From Bradyrhizobium_A sp052115025 (GTDB lineage: Bacteria; Pseudomonadota; Alphaproteobacteria; Rhizobiales; Xanthobacteraceae), in assembly GCF_052115025.1 (NCBI RefSeq), contig NZ_JBFRFW010000017.1:150163-214162 (forward strand): a stretch of 64,000 bases of DNA, given 5' to 3'. Positions 38,322 through 46,865 of the stretch are shown here, in pieces (positions within the stretch are counted from its first letter, which is position 1; each line of letters begins with the position of its first letter). The notes beneath the pieces were generated by a model that saw nothing but the letters and a program-made list of their open reading frames with translations, was not told the DNA's origin and did not search any database. The position numbers and the translations under genes are program-made.

Positions 38322-39470
38322 TCAGTCGTTGAGCAGGCCACCCTGATCGCTGACGCGGCGCAGGTGATAGTCGGCATCGCCGAACAGGCTCTCGATCATG
38401 GTCAGCCGCTTGAAGTAGTGGCCGATCTTGAACTCCATGGTCATGCCGACGCCGCCATGAAGCTGGATCGACTGCTGGCCGACGAAGCGCGCCGAACGGC
38501 CGATCTGCACCTTGGCGGCGGCCACGGCCGTCGCCCGCTCCTTCGGATCGGTGTAGGTGCCCGCCATGGTCGCGAAGTACGACATGCTGCGGGCCTGCTC
38601 CAGCGCCACGAACATGTCGGATGCACGGTGCTGCAGCGACTGGAAGGTGCCGATCGCGACCCCGAACTGATTGCGGGTCTTGAGGTACTCGACCGTGGTT
38701 TTGAGCGATTCCTCCATCGCCCCGACCGCCTCGGCGCACAGCGCGATGCGGGCCTCGTCCACCACCCGCTCGATCAGCGGCAGGCCGTTCTCGGCATCGC
38801 CGATCACCGCATCGGCGCCGACCTCGACGCCCGAGAAGGTAATGTCGGCGGCACGCAGGCCGTCCTGGGTCGGATAGCCCTTGATGCTGACGCCCTTGGC
38901 GTTCGCAGGCACCAGAAACACACCGACCCCGGCGCGGTCGTGCCGGCCGCCCTTGGTGCGGGCGGTCACGATCAGGGTGTCGGCGGTGTCGCCATGGATC
39001 ACGACGAATTTCTCGCCGTCGATGACATAACCGGCGCCGTTCTTCTTCGCCGTCGTGGTGACGTCGCCGAGGTCATAGCGCGAATTCTTCTCGAGCTGCG
39101 CAAACGCCAGCGTCTTCGAGCCGTCGATGATCGACGGCAGGTAGGCCGCCTTCTGCGCCGCCGAGCCGCCATGGCGCAGGAAACCGCCGCCCAGCACCAC
39201 GGTCGCCAGATACGGCTCGAGCACCAGCGCCTTGCCGAGCGCCTCCATGACGATCATGGTCTCGACCGGACCGGCGCCAAAGCCGCCGTCCTCCTCGCTG
39301 AAAGGCAGGCCGAGCAGGCCCTGCTCGGCAAGCTTGCCCCACAGCGCGCGGCTCCAGCCGCTCTTTTCCGTCGCGTACTTCTTGCGCTGCTCGAAGTCGT
39401 AGGAGCTGCTCAGCAGCCCGTCCACGCTGTCCTTGAGCAGGCGCTGCTCCTCGGAGAGATCAAAATCCAT
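38322..39470 (-). CDS. pimD: Pimeloyl-CoA dehydrogenase small subunit (PimD-like acyl-CoA dehydrogenase)
   Basis: 382 residues, FAD flavoprotein of the acyl-CoA dehydrogenase family. FDLSEEQRLLKDSVDGLLSS starts the helical domain; LPFSEEDGGFGAGPVETMIV, LGGGFLRHGGSAAQKAAYLP and QLHGGVGMTMEFKIGHYFKR are conserved blocks. The C-terminus is short and lacks a YEGT/YGGS-type motif. With the adjacent large subunit it should form a heteromer that makes the 2,3-enoyl-CoA of pimeloyl-CoA or related substrates. 43 bp separate it from the large subunit gene. Confidence 0.92.
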   Translation of the reverse strand: MDFDLSEEQRLLKDSVDGLLSSSYDFEQRKKYATEKSGWSRALWGKLAEQGLLGLPFSEEDGGFGAGPVETMIVMEALGKALVLEPYLATVVLGGGFLRHGGSAAQKAAYLPSIIDGSKTLAFAQLEKNSRYDLGDVTTTAKKNGAGYVIDGEKFVVIHGDTADTLIVTARTKGGRHDRAGVGVFLVPANAKGVSIKGYPTQDGLRAADITFSGVEVGADAVIGDAENGLPLIERVVDEARIALCAEAVGAMEESLKTTVEYLKTRNQFGVAIGTFQSLQHRASDMFVALEQARSMSYFATMAGTYTDPKERATAVAAAKVQIGRSARFVGQQSIQLHGGVGMTMEFKIGHYFKRLTMIESLFGDADYHLRRVSDQGGLLND

Positions 39471-39513
39471 AAGCCAATCCTCAAATCAGAGATCGCGGAC
39501 CACAACCGCTCGG

Positions 39514-40704
39514 TCACAGACCGAGCACGGCCTTGGCGATGATGTTGCGCTGAATTTCGTTGGAGCCGCCGTAGATCGACACCTTGCGATAGTTGAAGTA
39601 GCCGGGTGCGATCTGGGTGGTCCAGTCGGCGAACTCGTTGCGGCCGGCCTCGTCGTCCGGCGCATAGGGCGCGGCGAACGGGCCGATCACATCGATCAGC
39701 AATTCGGTGATCGTCTGCTGGATTTCCGAGCCCTTGATCTTGAGAATAGAGGACGCCGGGTCCGGCTTGCCCCGACCGTTCTTGCTCTCGTTGGCGACGA
39801 CCCGCATCTGGGTCAGTTCCAGCGCCTTGAGCTCGATCTCGGTCGTCGCCAGCCTCTCGCGGAAGCGAGCGTCCTCGATCAGCGGCTTGTCGCCCGCCAT
39901 CACCTTGGAGGCGAGGTCCTTGATGCGACGGAGGCGCTCCTTCGACATGCCGACACGGGCGATGTTAGTGCGTTCGTTGCCGAGCAGGAACTTGGCATAA
40001 TCCCAGCCCTTGTTCTCCTCGCCGACGAGGTTGGTCACTGGCACCTCGACATCGTCGAGGAACACCTCGTTGACCTCATGGCCGCCATCGATGGTCTGGA
40101 TCGGGCGCACGGTGATGCCGCGCGACTTCATGTCGATCAGGATGAAGGAGATGCCGGTCTGCTTCTTGGCCGACGGGTCGGTACGGCAGAGGCAGAAAAT
40201 CCAGTCGGCGTGCTGCGCCAGCGTGGTCCAGGTCTTCTGGCCGTTGACGATGTAGACATCGCCCTTGCGCTTGGCGGTGGTCTTCAGCGACGCGAGGTCG
40301 GATCCTGAACCAGGCTCGGAGAAGCCCTGGCACCACCAGTCATCGAGATTGGCGATGCGCGGCAGGTAGTATTTCTTCTGCTCCTCGTTGCCGAAGGTGT
40401 AGATCACCGGGCCGACCATGTTGACGCCGAACGGCAACGGGGGCGGCGCGGGTGCAGCCTGCAGCTCCTCGAGGAAGATGTACTGCTGAACAGGCGTCCA
40501 GCCAGTGCCGCCATACTGCTTGGGCCAGTGCGGCACCGCCCAGCCCTTCTTGTTCAGGATACGCTGCCAGTTGACCAGGTCGTCCTTGCTGGTGTGGCGG
40601 CCCTCCAGCAGCTTCTGACGTATCGCCGGCGGCACGCTTTCCTTGAAGAACGCGCGGACTTCGTCGCGGAACGCCAATTCGTCCTTGCTGAAACTGAGAT
40701 CCAT
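39514..40704 (-). CDS. pimC: Pimeloyl-CoA dehydrogenase large subunit (PimC-like acyl-CoA dehydrogenase)
   Basis: 396 residues. FAD-binding blocks: WPKQYGGTGWTPVQQYIFLE, WWCQGFSEPGSGSDLASLKT, YIVNGQKTWTTLAQHADWIF and IDMKSRGITVRPIQTIDGGH. The C-terminal VSIYGGSNEIQRNIIAKAVL has YGGS where medium-chain enzymes have the catalytic Glu of YEGT. That is usual in this FadE-like branch, in which the catalytic base lies elsewhere. It pairs with the small subunit downstream. A GC hairpin (40739-40767) precedes it. Confidence 0.93.
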   Translation of the reverse strand: MDLSFSKDELAFRDEVRAFFKESVPPAIRQKLLEGRHTSKDDLVNWQRILNKKGWAVPHWPKQYGGTGWTPVQQYIFLEELQAAPAPPPLPFGVNMVGPVIYTFGNEEQKKYYLPRIANLDDWWCQGFSEPGSGSDLASLKTTAKRKGDVYIVNGQKTWTTLAQHADWIFCLCRTDPSAKKQTGISFILIDMKSRGITVRPIQTIDGGHEVNEVFLDDVEVPVTNLVGEENKGWDYAKFLLGNERTNIARVGMSKERLRRIKDLASKVMAGDKPLIEDARFRERLATTEIELKALELTQMRVVANESKNGRGKPDPASSILKIKGSEIQQTITELLIDVIGPFAAPYAPDDEAGRNEFADWTTQIAPGYFNYRKVSIYGGSNEIQRNIIAKAVLGL

Positions 40705-40738
40705 CGGAGTCTCCCTGAAATATCTTGGATGGGGTTGG

Positions 40739-40767
40739 CCGGCGCGTGGCCCGGAGCCGCGCGCCGG
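40739..40767 (-). other. Intercistronic hairpin between thiolase and large acyl-CoA dehydrogenase genes
   Basis: An 8-bp perfect stem CCGGCGCG / CGCGCCGG around a 13-nt loop, in the 72-bp gap. No T run. It probably affects mRNA processing or stability within the operon. Confidence 0.4.
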
Positions 40768-40776
40768 ACGTGACGC

Positions 40777-41964
40777 TTACTGCACGATCTCGAACAGGCC
40801 GGCCGCGCCCATGCCGCCGCCGACGCACATCGTGACAACGCCATATTTAGCCTTGCGGCGGCGTCCTTCGATCAGCAGATGGCCGGTGAGACGCGCGCCA
40901 GTCATGCCGTAGGGATGGCCGACTGCGATCGCGCCGCCGTTGACGTTGAGCTTCTCGGGATCGATGCCAAGCTGGTCGCGGCAGTAGAGCACCTGCACGG
41001 CAAACGCCTCGTTCAGCTCCCACAGATCGATGTCCTCGATCTTGAGGCCATGGCGCTTGAGCAGGCGCGGAATCGCGAACACCGGGCCGATGCCCATCTC
41101 GTCCGGCTCGCAACCGGCGGACACGAAGCCGCGGAAGATGCCGAGCGGCTTCAGCCCGCGCTTCGCCGCCTCCTTGTCACTCATGATCACAGTGGCGCTG
41201 GCGCCGTCGGACAGCTGGCTGGCATTGCCGGCGGTAATGGTGAAGCCGTCGCCGCGCACGGCCTTGAGGCCGGCGAGGCCCTCCGCCGTGGTCTCCGGCC
41301 GCGGGCCTTCGTCCTGCGACAGCGTCACTTCCTTGTAGGAGATCGCGCCGGTCGCCTTGTCGGCGACTGCCATCGAGGTCTTGATCGGCGCGAGCTCGTC
41401 GTTGAACTTGCCGCCCTGCTGCGCGGCCGCGGTACGGCGCTGGCTCTCCAGCGAATATTCGTCCTGCTTCTCGCGCGAGATGTTGTAGCGCTTGGCCACC
41501 ACCTCGGCGGTGTCGAGCATCGCCATGTAGACGTCCGGCTTGATCTTCATCAGTTCCGGATCGACCGCATGAAATTTGTTGGCGTGATCGTTCTGCACCA
41601 GGCTGATCGACTCGCCGCCACCGCCGACCGCAATCTCGACGCCGTCGAAGATCACCGAACGCGCCGCGAGCGCGATGGCCTGCAGGCCCGAAGCGCACTG
41701 CCGGTCGATGGTGGTGCCGGCGACGCCGACCGGCAGACCGGCGCGAAGCAGCGCCTTGCGCGCGATGTTGCCGCCGGTGGCGCCCTGCTGCAGGGCGGCG
41801 CCCATCACCACGTCCTCGATCTCGGCGGGGTCGACCTTGGCCCGCGCCACGGCTTCGCCGATGGCATGGCCGAGCAGGGTCGCGCCTTCGGTGTTGTTGA
41901 GCGCGCCACGATAGGCCTTGCCGATCGGGGTGCGGGCGGTGGAGACGATCACTGCATCGGTCAT
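40777..41964 (-). CDS. pimB: Acetyl-CoA C-acyltransferase (thiolase), PimB-like
   Basis: 395 residues. Thiolytic step of beta-oxidation. The catalytic Cys is in DRQCASGLQAIALAARS (about residue 87-90), the His in GGAIAVGHPYGMTGAR and the second Cys in VTMCVGGGMGAAGLFE at the C-terminus. Start MTDAVIVSTARTPIGKAYRG is typical. It lies 6 bp after the CoA-ligase gene, so it is tightly coupled within the operon. Confidence 0.96.
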   Translation of the reverse strand: MTDAVIVSTARTPIGKAYRGALNNTEGATLLGHAIGEAVARAKVDPAEIEDVVMGAALQQGATGGNIARKALLRAGLPVGVAGTTIDRQCASGLQAIALAARSVIFDGVEIAVGGGGESISLVQNDHANKFHAVDPELMKIKPDVYMAMLDTAEVVAKRYNISREKQDEYSLESQRRTAAAQQGGKFNDELAPIKTSMAVADKATGAISYKEVTLSQDEGPRPETTAEGLAGLKAVRGDGFTITAGNASQLSDGASATVIMSDKEAAKRGLKPLGIFRGFVSAGCEPDEMGIGPVFAIPRLLKRHGLKIEDIDLWELNEAFAVQVLYCRDQLGIDPEKLNVNGGAIAVGHPYGMTGARLTGHLLIEGRRRKAKYGVVTMCVGGGMGAAGLFEIVQ

Positions 41965-41970
41965 AACGGG

Positions 41971-43650
41971 TTACCTTGTTGCTGCGGTCTGGGAGGAGGA
42001 AGAAGATGAAGGCTGCTGGGAACGAAGTTCGTGGCGCGACAGCTTGCCGACCGTGGTGCGCGGCAGCTGGTCGCGGAATTCGAGCGCGGCCGGCAATTCG
42101 TGCTTGCCGATCTTGCCGGTCAGGAACGTGCGCAGGTCATCGAGCATGAACGGCGCGGCACCAGGCTTCAACGTCACGAAGGCCTTGGCCGCTTCGCCAC
42201 GATATTCATCCGGCACGCCGAGCACGATCACCTCGTGCACGGCGGGATGCTCATAGATCGCCTGTTCGATCATCTGCGGGTAGACGTTGAAGCCACCGGA
42301 GATGATCATGTCCTTCTTGCGATCGACGAGATAGAAATATCCGTCGGCGTCCATGTAACCGATGTCGCCGGTCAGGAAACGATCGCCGATGAAGGCCTCG
42401 GCGGTCTCCTGCTCCCGCTTCCAGTATCCCTTGGTGACGTTCGGGCCGCGGATACGGATCTCGCCGGTCTCGCCGACCGGAAGTACGCGGCCGGGATCGC
42501 CGAGCGCGACCACGTCGATCTCGATACCCGGCAGCATCAGCCCGATCGAACCAGGCTTGTCCGGCCCACCCGACGGATGGCCCGTGCCGGGCGAGCAGGT
42601 TTCAGTCATGCCCCAACCGCTGCGCAGCTTCATCCCGGTCTTGTGCTCGAACACCTTCGCCACTTCCACCGGGAGCGGCGCACCACCAGAACCGCAGCTC
42701 ACGAGCGACGACAGATCACGCCGGTCGAGATCAGGCAGGTTAGCGATGGCGATCCACATTGTCGGCACGCCCGGGAAAACGGTGGCGCGATGGACCTCGA
42801 TGTCCCGCATCACCGCCTCAACATCGAAGCGTTGATGCAGCGAAATCAGGTTGCCGTCCTTGAGGTTGCGCAGCAGGATGACCGTCAGCGCATAGATGTG
42901 GAACAGCGGCAGCACGCAGATCACGCGCTCAACGGCGTCACCGCGTTCCGCACGGGCTGCGGTCCCCCACACATCATAGATACCGACCGCCGCGGTCAGA
43001 TTGCGGTGGGTCAGCATTGCTCCCTTGGGCAATCCCGTAGTGCCGCCGGTGTACTGCAGCAGCGCGACGTCATCCGGAACAACCACCGGCCACTGCGCCG
43101 GCGCCACCGCGTCCCTGACGAATTCGCGGAAGGTGACGATCGCCGGCTGCTGCGGATAGGGCACCTTGGGGATCGGAGCCTCACCCCAATGCTCGTCCTC
43201 ACAGATGATCAGGCGATCGATCAGCCCCTTGTCCAGGAGCTTGAGCGCCATCGGCAACAGCGCCGCGATGTTGCTGGTGACCAGCACCCGCGCGCCGCTG
43301 TCGCTGAGCTTGTGCGACAGCGTCCGCTCACCGTCGAGCGGACTGAGATGCACGATGCGGGCACCAGCCTTCAGGCCGCCGAAAAAATTGATGGGATGGT
43401 CCGGCGTGTTGCCCAGGAACAGCGCGATCGACGTTTCCTTGCCGCAGCCGGCGCGCAGGAACGCGGCTGCGGCCGCATCGACCAGCTTGCCCAGTTCGGC
43501 GAAGCTGATCGGCCGACCGCGAAATTCGAGCGCCGGCCGCGCCCCATAATCGGCCGCGGCCTGCGCCAGCAGGTCGGGAAGCGTGCCGAAAGGTATCGGC
43601 GCGCTCCAGCGTACCCCCTCGGGGTAGAACTTCTCACCCGGATAGGACAT
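41971..43650 (-). CDS. pimA: Dicarboxylate/fatty-acid CoA ligase, PimA-like
   Basis: 559 residues, adenylate-forming acyl-CoA synthetase. ATP loop YTGGTTGLPKGA, LFHIYALTVILL, GWGMTETCSPGTGHPSGG, FLTGDIGYMDADGYFYLVDR and DMIISGGFNVYPQMIEQAI, with the C-terminal Lys in PRTTVGKLSRHEL. An odd Ser/Gln-rich tail (QQPSSSSSSQ) follows. It activates the acid that the rest of the operon degrades; by synteny with R. palustris PimA, C7 and longer dicarboxylates and fatty acids. 5 bp after the upstream gene. Confidence 0.93.
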   Translation of the reverse strand: MSYPGEKFYPEGVRWSAPIPFGTLPDLLAQAAADYGARPALEFRGRPISFAELGKLVDAAAAAFLRAGCGKETSIALFLGNTPDHPINFFGGLKAGARIVHLSPLDGERTLSHKLSDSGARVLVTSNIAALLPMALKLLDKGLIDRLIICEDEHWGEAPIPKVPYPQQPAIVTFREFVRDAVAPAQWPVVVPDDVALLQYTGGTTGLPKGAMLTHRNLTAAVGIYDVWGTAARAERGDAVERVICVLPLFHIYALTVILLRNLKDGNLISLHQRFDVEAVMRDIEVHRATVFPGVPTMWIAIANLPDLDRRDLSSLVSCGSGGAPLPVEVAKVFEHKTGMKLRSGWGMTETCSPGTGHPSGGPDKPGSIGLMLPGIEIDVVALGDPGRVLPVGETGEIRIRGPNVTKGYWKREQETAEAFIGDRFLTGDIGYMDADGYFYLVDRKKDMIISGGFNVYPQMIEQAIYEHPAVHEVIVLGVPDEYRGEAAKAFVTLKPGAAPFMLDDLRTFLTGKIGKHELPAALEFRDQLPRTTVGKLSRHELRSQQPSSSSSSQTAATR

Positions 43651-43655
43651 CGCGA

Positions 43656-45755
43656 TCAGGCCGCCTTGGCAGCCCCCTTGGCGTAGGACGCGAACGTCTC
43701 ACCCTGCTCCGCGAGCCGCTTGAGCAGCGGCGCCGGCTCGAGCGACGGATCGTTGGTCTGCTGGGCATAGAACGACAGCCGTTCGGCAATGTGCTTGAGC
43801 CCGACCTGATCGGCGTAGAACATCGGACCGCCGCGATAGACCGGCCAGCCATAGCCATACAGCCAGATCACATCGATGTCGCTGGGACGCGCTGCGATCT
43901 TCTCCTCGAGGATGCGCGCGCCCTCGTTGATCATCGGGTAGGTCATGCGCTCGAGGATCTCCTCGTCGCTGACCTCGCGACGCTTGAGGCCGAGGCGCGC
44001 GCAGGTCTCCTCGATCAGCTTCTCGACCTCGGGATCCGGCAGCGGCGCGCGCGAGCCCGCTTCATACTTGTAATACCCCTTGCCGGTCTTCTGGCCGAAG
44101 CGACCGGCTTCGCACAGCGCGTCCGCGATCTCCGACTTGATGCCGCGATCCTTGCGCGAGCGCCAGCCGATGTCGAGGCCGGCGAGGTCGCCCATGGCGA
44201 ACGGCCCCATCGGCAGGCCGAACCTGGTCACCACCGCGTCGACCTGCTGCGGCAAGGCGCCTTCGAACAGCAGCTTCTCGGACTGCTTGCTGCGGGCCGC
44301 CAGCATGCGGTTGCCGACGAAACCGTCACAGACGCCGACCACGGCGGGCACCTTGGCGATGCGCTTGGCGATCGACACCGCGGTCACGAGCGCATCCGGC
44401 GCGGTCTTTTCGGCGCGCACGATCTCGCACAGCTTCATGACGTTGGCCGGGCTGAAGAAGTGCATGCCGAGGATGTCGGACGCGCGACTTGTCGTCGCAG
44501 CGATCTCGTTGATGTTGAGATACGAGGTGTTGCTGGCAAGCACCGCGCCGGGCTTGGCGAACTGCTCGAGCTTGCCGAACACCTCCTTCTTGACGGCCAT
44601 GGTCTCGAACACAGCCTCGATGACGAGATCGGCATCCTTGACGTTTTCGAGGCCGACCACACCATTGATCAGCGCCATGCGCTTGGCCGGCGCATCCGCC
44701 GGAATGCCGCCGCGCGCCGCGGTTGCCTCGTAATTCTTCTGGATGATGCCGAGGCCGCGCTTGAGCTGCTCCTCGCCGGTCTCGATCAGCGTTACCGGAA
44801 TGCCGGCATTGGCGAACGACATGGCGATGCCGCCACCCATGGTGCCGGCGCCGATGATGGCGACGCGTTCGACCTTGCGCGCCTTGGTGCCTTCCGGCAC
44901 GCCGTCGATCTTGGTCGCCTCGCGCTCGGCAAAGAAGGCATGGCGCTGCGCCTTGGACTGATCACCGGCGACCAGCTTCATGAAGCTCTCGCGCTCGCGC
45001 TTCAAGGCTTCGTCGAACGGCACGTCGAACACCCAGCTCACGGCCTCGGCGCAGGCGAGCGGCGCATCAAGGCCACGGTTGCGCTTGTTAGCCGCAGCGG
45101 CCGCGTTGGTGAAGATGGAGCGGTCGGCCTTCGCCGCCGCGAGCTTGCTGTCGTCGTCGCGCAGCTTGCGCAGCGGCCGTTTCTCGGCCAGCACCTTGCG
45201 CGCGAACGCCTCACCGCCCGACGCCGGGCCTTCGACGATCTCTTCGATCAGGCCGTTCTTGAGTGCTTCCGCAGCTCCGATCGGATCGCCGGTGATGACC
45301 ATCTTGACGCCGAGTTCCGGACCGACCGCGCGCGGCAACCGCTGGGTGCCGCCGGCGCCCGGCAGCAGCCCGAGCTTGACCTCCGGCAGGCCGAGCTTGG
45401 CGTCCTTTGTTGCAACGCGAAAATGACAGCCGAGCGCCACTTCGAGACCGCCACCAAGGGCGGTGCCGTGGATCGCGGCGATCACCGGCTTCGGGCAGTT
45501 CTCGATATCCGAGATGACCTCGCCGAGGCCCGGCGGCTTCGGCGGCTTGCCGAACTCCGTGATGTCGGCGCCGGCGATGAAGGTACGGCCGGCGCAGGTC
45601 AGCACGATGGCCTGCACCTGCGGATCGCTGCCGAGGCTCTTGATGGCCCCGCTGATGCCGCCGCGGACGGCCGCGCTGAGCGCGTTCACCGGAGGACTGT
45701 CGATCGTGACAATGGCAACCACATCGTGACGTTCAACCTTCACCACTTCACTCAC
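43656..45755 (-). CDS. pimF: Fused enoyl-CoA hydratase / 3-hydroxyacyl-CoA dehydrogenase, PimF-like
   Basis: 699 residues from a GTG at 45755 (GAGGAG upstream); longer in-frame sequence reaches into the promoter and is not used. N-terminal crotonase (1-190): HGTALGGGLEVALGCHFRVA and LGLPEVKLGLLPGAGGTQRL carry both catalytic Glu. The dehydrogenase half starts near residue 295 with VAIIGAGTMGGGIAMSFANA (NAD-binding) and GMHFFSPANVMKLCEIV (catalytic His), then two C-terminal helical repeats. It catalyses two successive beta-oxidation steps. First gene of the six-gene operon, controlled from the divergent promoter region next to an IclR regulator. Confidence 0.95.
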   Translation of the reverse strand: MSEVVKVERHDVVAIVTIDSPPVNALSAAVRGGISGAIKSLGSDPQVQAIVLTCAGRTFIAGADITEFGKPPKPPGLGEVISDIENCPKPVIAAIHGTALGGGLEVALGCHFRVATKDAKLGLPEVKLGLLPGAGGTQRLPRAVGPELGVKMVITGDPIGAAEALKNGLIEEIVEGPASGGEAFARKVLAEKRPLRKLRDDDSKLAAAKADRSIFTNAAAAANKRNRGLDAPLACAEAVSWVFDVPFDEALKRERESFMKLVAGDQSKAQRHAFFAEREATKIDGVPEGTKARKVERVAIIGAGTMGGGIAMSFANAGIPVTLIETGEEQLKRGLGIIQKNYEATAARGGIPADAPAKRMALINGVVGLENVKDADLVIEAVFETMAVKKEVFGKLEQFAKPGAVLASNTSYLNINEIAATTSRASDILGMHFFSPANVMKLCEIVRAEKTAPDALVTAVSIAKRIAKVPAVVGVCDGFVGNRMLAARSKQSEKLLFEGALPQQVDAVVTRFGLPMGPFAMGDLAGLDIGWRSRKDRGIKSEIADALCEAGRFGQKTGKGYYKYEAGSRAPLPDPEVEKLIEETCARLGLKRREVSDEEILERMTYPMINEGARILEEKIAARPSDIDVIWLYGYGWPVYRGGPMFYADQVGLKHIAERLSFYAQQTNDPSLEPAPLLKRLAEQGETFASYAKGAAKAA

Positions 45756-45827
45756 GCTGCTCTCCTCGGACGATGTTTTTCTTGACCGGTTACGCGTTGG
45801 GTACGAATTCCTCAGCCCGGGCGGTAA

Positions 45828-45856
45828 TTTATCACATTTCGCACTGCGGAATTCAA
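45828..45856 (-). promoter_or_regulatory. Candidate pimF promoter with an IclR-type palindrome in the spacer
   Basis: On the minus strand TTGAAT (-35, 45851-45856) and GATAAA (-10, 45828-45833) are 17 bp apart. The spacer holds the quasi-palindrome TTCCGCAGTGCGAA (45838-45851), the style of IclR-family sites. Bound regulator would cover the promoter, fitting repression relieved by substrate. A TTGACA hexamer (45866-45871) faces iclR. Confidence 0.5.
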
Positions 45857-45926
45857 TTTCACACCTTGACACGGAGGGTTATTTTGAAGAGCGTCCGTTG
45901 TCAACGAGGGCGGTGCGGCAAGTTTG

Positions 45927-46811
45927 ATGAAGAGACCTGCGAAAAAGAGCGCGACCGATCGCAACTTTGTCGTCGCGCTGTCGCGAGGGCTCGACGTGCT
46001 GCGCGCATTTCGCCCCAATGACGGCCTGCTTGGCAACCAGGAAATCGCGGCGCGCACCAACCTGCCGAAGCCGACTGTCTCGCGCCTCACCTATACGTTG
46101 ACCAAGCTTGGCTATCTCACCCAGGTTCCGCGGTTCGAAAAATATCAGCTGACCCCAGCGGCCATGGCGCTGGGCTATTCGGCGCTCGCCAATCTCGGCA
46201 TCCGGCAGATGTCCGACCCGTTCCGTGACAAATTGATGCGGGAAACCGGCGGCGCTGTGGCGATTGGCGCCCGCGATCGCCTCAGCATGATCTATTTCGG
46301 CCAGAGCCGCAGCGACCTCACGGTCGGCGTGCTGCTCGACGTTGGCTCCAGGGTGCCAATTGCGACCACCGCGATGGGACGTGCCTATTTGTTGGCGTTG
46401 CCTGACGACGAGCGGACTGCCTTAATGCAGGACATCCGGGAGAACGTCGGCAGCCGCTGGTCGAAGGTCAAGGAGGGGATCGAGCGCGCTGGCGAGATGG
46501 TCGCAAGGCACGGTTTTGCGATTTCGGCCGGCGAGTGGCATGCGGACATTCACGCAGCGGGCGTTGCGCTGCGGCTGAACGACGGCACGGGGCCATACGC
46601 GTTCAATTGTGGCGCGCCGGCGTTCAAATTCTCGGAAGACCGCCTTATCAATGACATCGGCCCCCGGCTGGTGGCGATGGTGCAGAACATTGAAAAAGCG
46701 ATGACCGGGCGCCCGCTGATCGGGCATCCGGTCGTACCAACGACCAATCACAATAATAAGAAACCGAAATCAGGAGGGAAAATTGCTCGAGAGGTTGAGG
46801 GAATCGACTAG
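45927..46811 (+). CDS. IclR-family transcriptional regulator
   Basis: 294 residues from the ATG at 45927 (a TTG at 45924 is also in frame). N-terminal winged helix: FVVALSRGLDVLRAFRPNDG, LGNQEIAARTNLPKPTVSRL and LTKLGYLTQVPRFEKYQL (residues 12-75). The effector domain (about 95-265) has VGVLLDVGSRVPIATTAMGR and GEWHADIHAAGVALRLNDGT. The C-terminal tail is basic and low-complexity. It is divergent from the pim-like operon and upstream of a co-oriented liv cluster, so it probably regulates both. The inducer, likely an acyl-CoA or dicarboxylate, is unknown. Confidence 0.92.
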   Translation: MKRPAKKSATDRNFVVALSRGLDVLRAFRPNDGLLGNQEIAARTNLPKPTVSRLTYTLTKLGYLTQVPRFEKYQLTPAAMALGYSALANLGIRQMSDPFRDKLMRETGGAVAIGARDRLSMIYFGQSRSDLTVGVLLDVGSRVPIATTAMGRAYLLALPDDERTALMQDIRENVGSRWSKVKEGIERAGEMVARHGFAISAGEWHADIHAAGVALRLNDGTGPYAFNCGAPAFKFSEDRLINDIGPRLVAMVQNIEKAMTGRPLIGHPVVPTTNHNNKKPKSGGKIAREVEGID

Positions 46812-46865
46812 CAGCCACGATCACGGAAACCGTGCTGCAGTGCCGGTGGGCGCGAGCCACGCGGC

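Noticed and set aside
43791..45785. 664-codon plus-strand open frame opposite pimF
   Set aside because: Low-complexity shadow of a strongly conserved gene. The same applies to the long frames opposite yejA (23823-25826), couB (60485-62479), glpK (35229-37355) and the helicase (1088-2188).
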